A DNA stretch of 64,000 nucleotides from NCBI GenBank assembly GCA_029624675.1, contig JARSSP010000005.1, forward strand, positions 100,380 through 164,379, read 5' to 3'. This DNA is from Candidatus Contendibacter sp. Lineage in GTDB: Bacteria > Pseudomonadota > Gammaproteobacteria > Competibacterales > Competibacteraceae. Shown piece by piece: positions 63,802 to 64,000 of the stretch (the first letter of the stretch is position 1; every line of letters starts with the position of its first letter). Below the pieces are notes generated by a model, which saw only the letters and a list, made by a program, of their open reading frames with translations, made no database searches and was not told the DNA's origin. The position numbers were made by a program, and so were the translations under genes.

Positions 63802-64000
63802 CGTGGTCGACGCAATCCGCCTTCGCGGATCGGTTCCATAAAAGTCCTTGGGGAGCCCTGATGCTGACAATTGAAACATCGTCGTCCACGCTTCCGATAA
63901 GCGCGGTCGTTGGCATTCATAAATTGGTAGGCTATTTCCATGGCGGGCACTGGGCTCAAACCATTGGTAAGCCACCGTTCTGAATAAGGCGGGAAGGGAA

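Overview
The window is a chromosomal segment of a high-GC Gram-negative bacterium and contains the replication origin: dnaA, a DnaA-box cluster, dnaN, recF and gyrB in order. An E. coli-type SpeD, OxyR with Cys199/Cys208, an RpfE-like protein beside recJ, and uropathway and purine genes of gammaproteobacterial type point to a Gammaproteobacterium. The pyruvate:ferredoxin oxidoreductase block and a genome peppered with REP-like hairpins would fit something like the Competibacteraceae, but that placement is inference.

Layout. 1-0.8 kb: an orphan OmpR-type regulator lacking its phospho-acceptor Asp. 0.8-20.4 kb: an extracellular/surface polysaccharide locus with a Wzy/ligase-like membrane protein, WbaP-type initiating transferase, glycosyltransferases, a GDP-mannose NUDIX hydrolase, a GDP-mannose 3,5-epimerase-like enzyme, a flippase, a methyltransferase, an asparagine synthase, a second AT-rich polymerase and a FecR-like secreted protein. 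Its right part is decayed: an epimerase gene is split by an IS200-type element and also carries a nonsense codon, and there is an FkbM methyltransferase stump, a perfect 29-bp inverted repeat and a trpC stump. 20.8-29 kb: housekeeping genes (osmC-like, speD, N-formylglutamate amidohydrolase, recJ, rpfE-like, hom, alaC). 29.2-35.9 kb: dnaA-oriC-dnaN-recF-gyrB. 36-42.4 kb: an anaerobic redox block on the minus strand (DHOD-like protein, NifJ, GltD-like iron-sulfur flavoprotein). 42.9-48 kb: tRNA-Arg(ACG), hemE, NUDIX, CBS protein, purE-purK.

48.1-60.8 kb holds the most unusual cassette: six co-directional genes with overlapping or near-touching ends. They encode a UPF1-like SF1 helicase with a C-terminal Vsr/DUF559-type nuclease, a membrane-anchored coiled-coil protein, a membrane-anchored coiled-coil McrB-like AAA+ ATPase, a DUF2357 (McrC-related) protein, a divergent Hsp70-like protein, and an AlbA_2 (Schlafen-type) protein. 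I read this as a McrBC-derived defence system related to the coiled-coil nuclease tandem (CoCoNuT) group. A perfect palindrome sits just before the first gene.

60.8-63.7 kb: oxyR, divergent from an isocitrate dehydrogenase fused to a C-terminal pair of CBS domains, an unusual architecture for a TCA-cycle enzyme. No rRNA genes or CRISPR arrays were seen.
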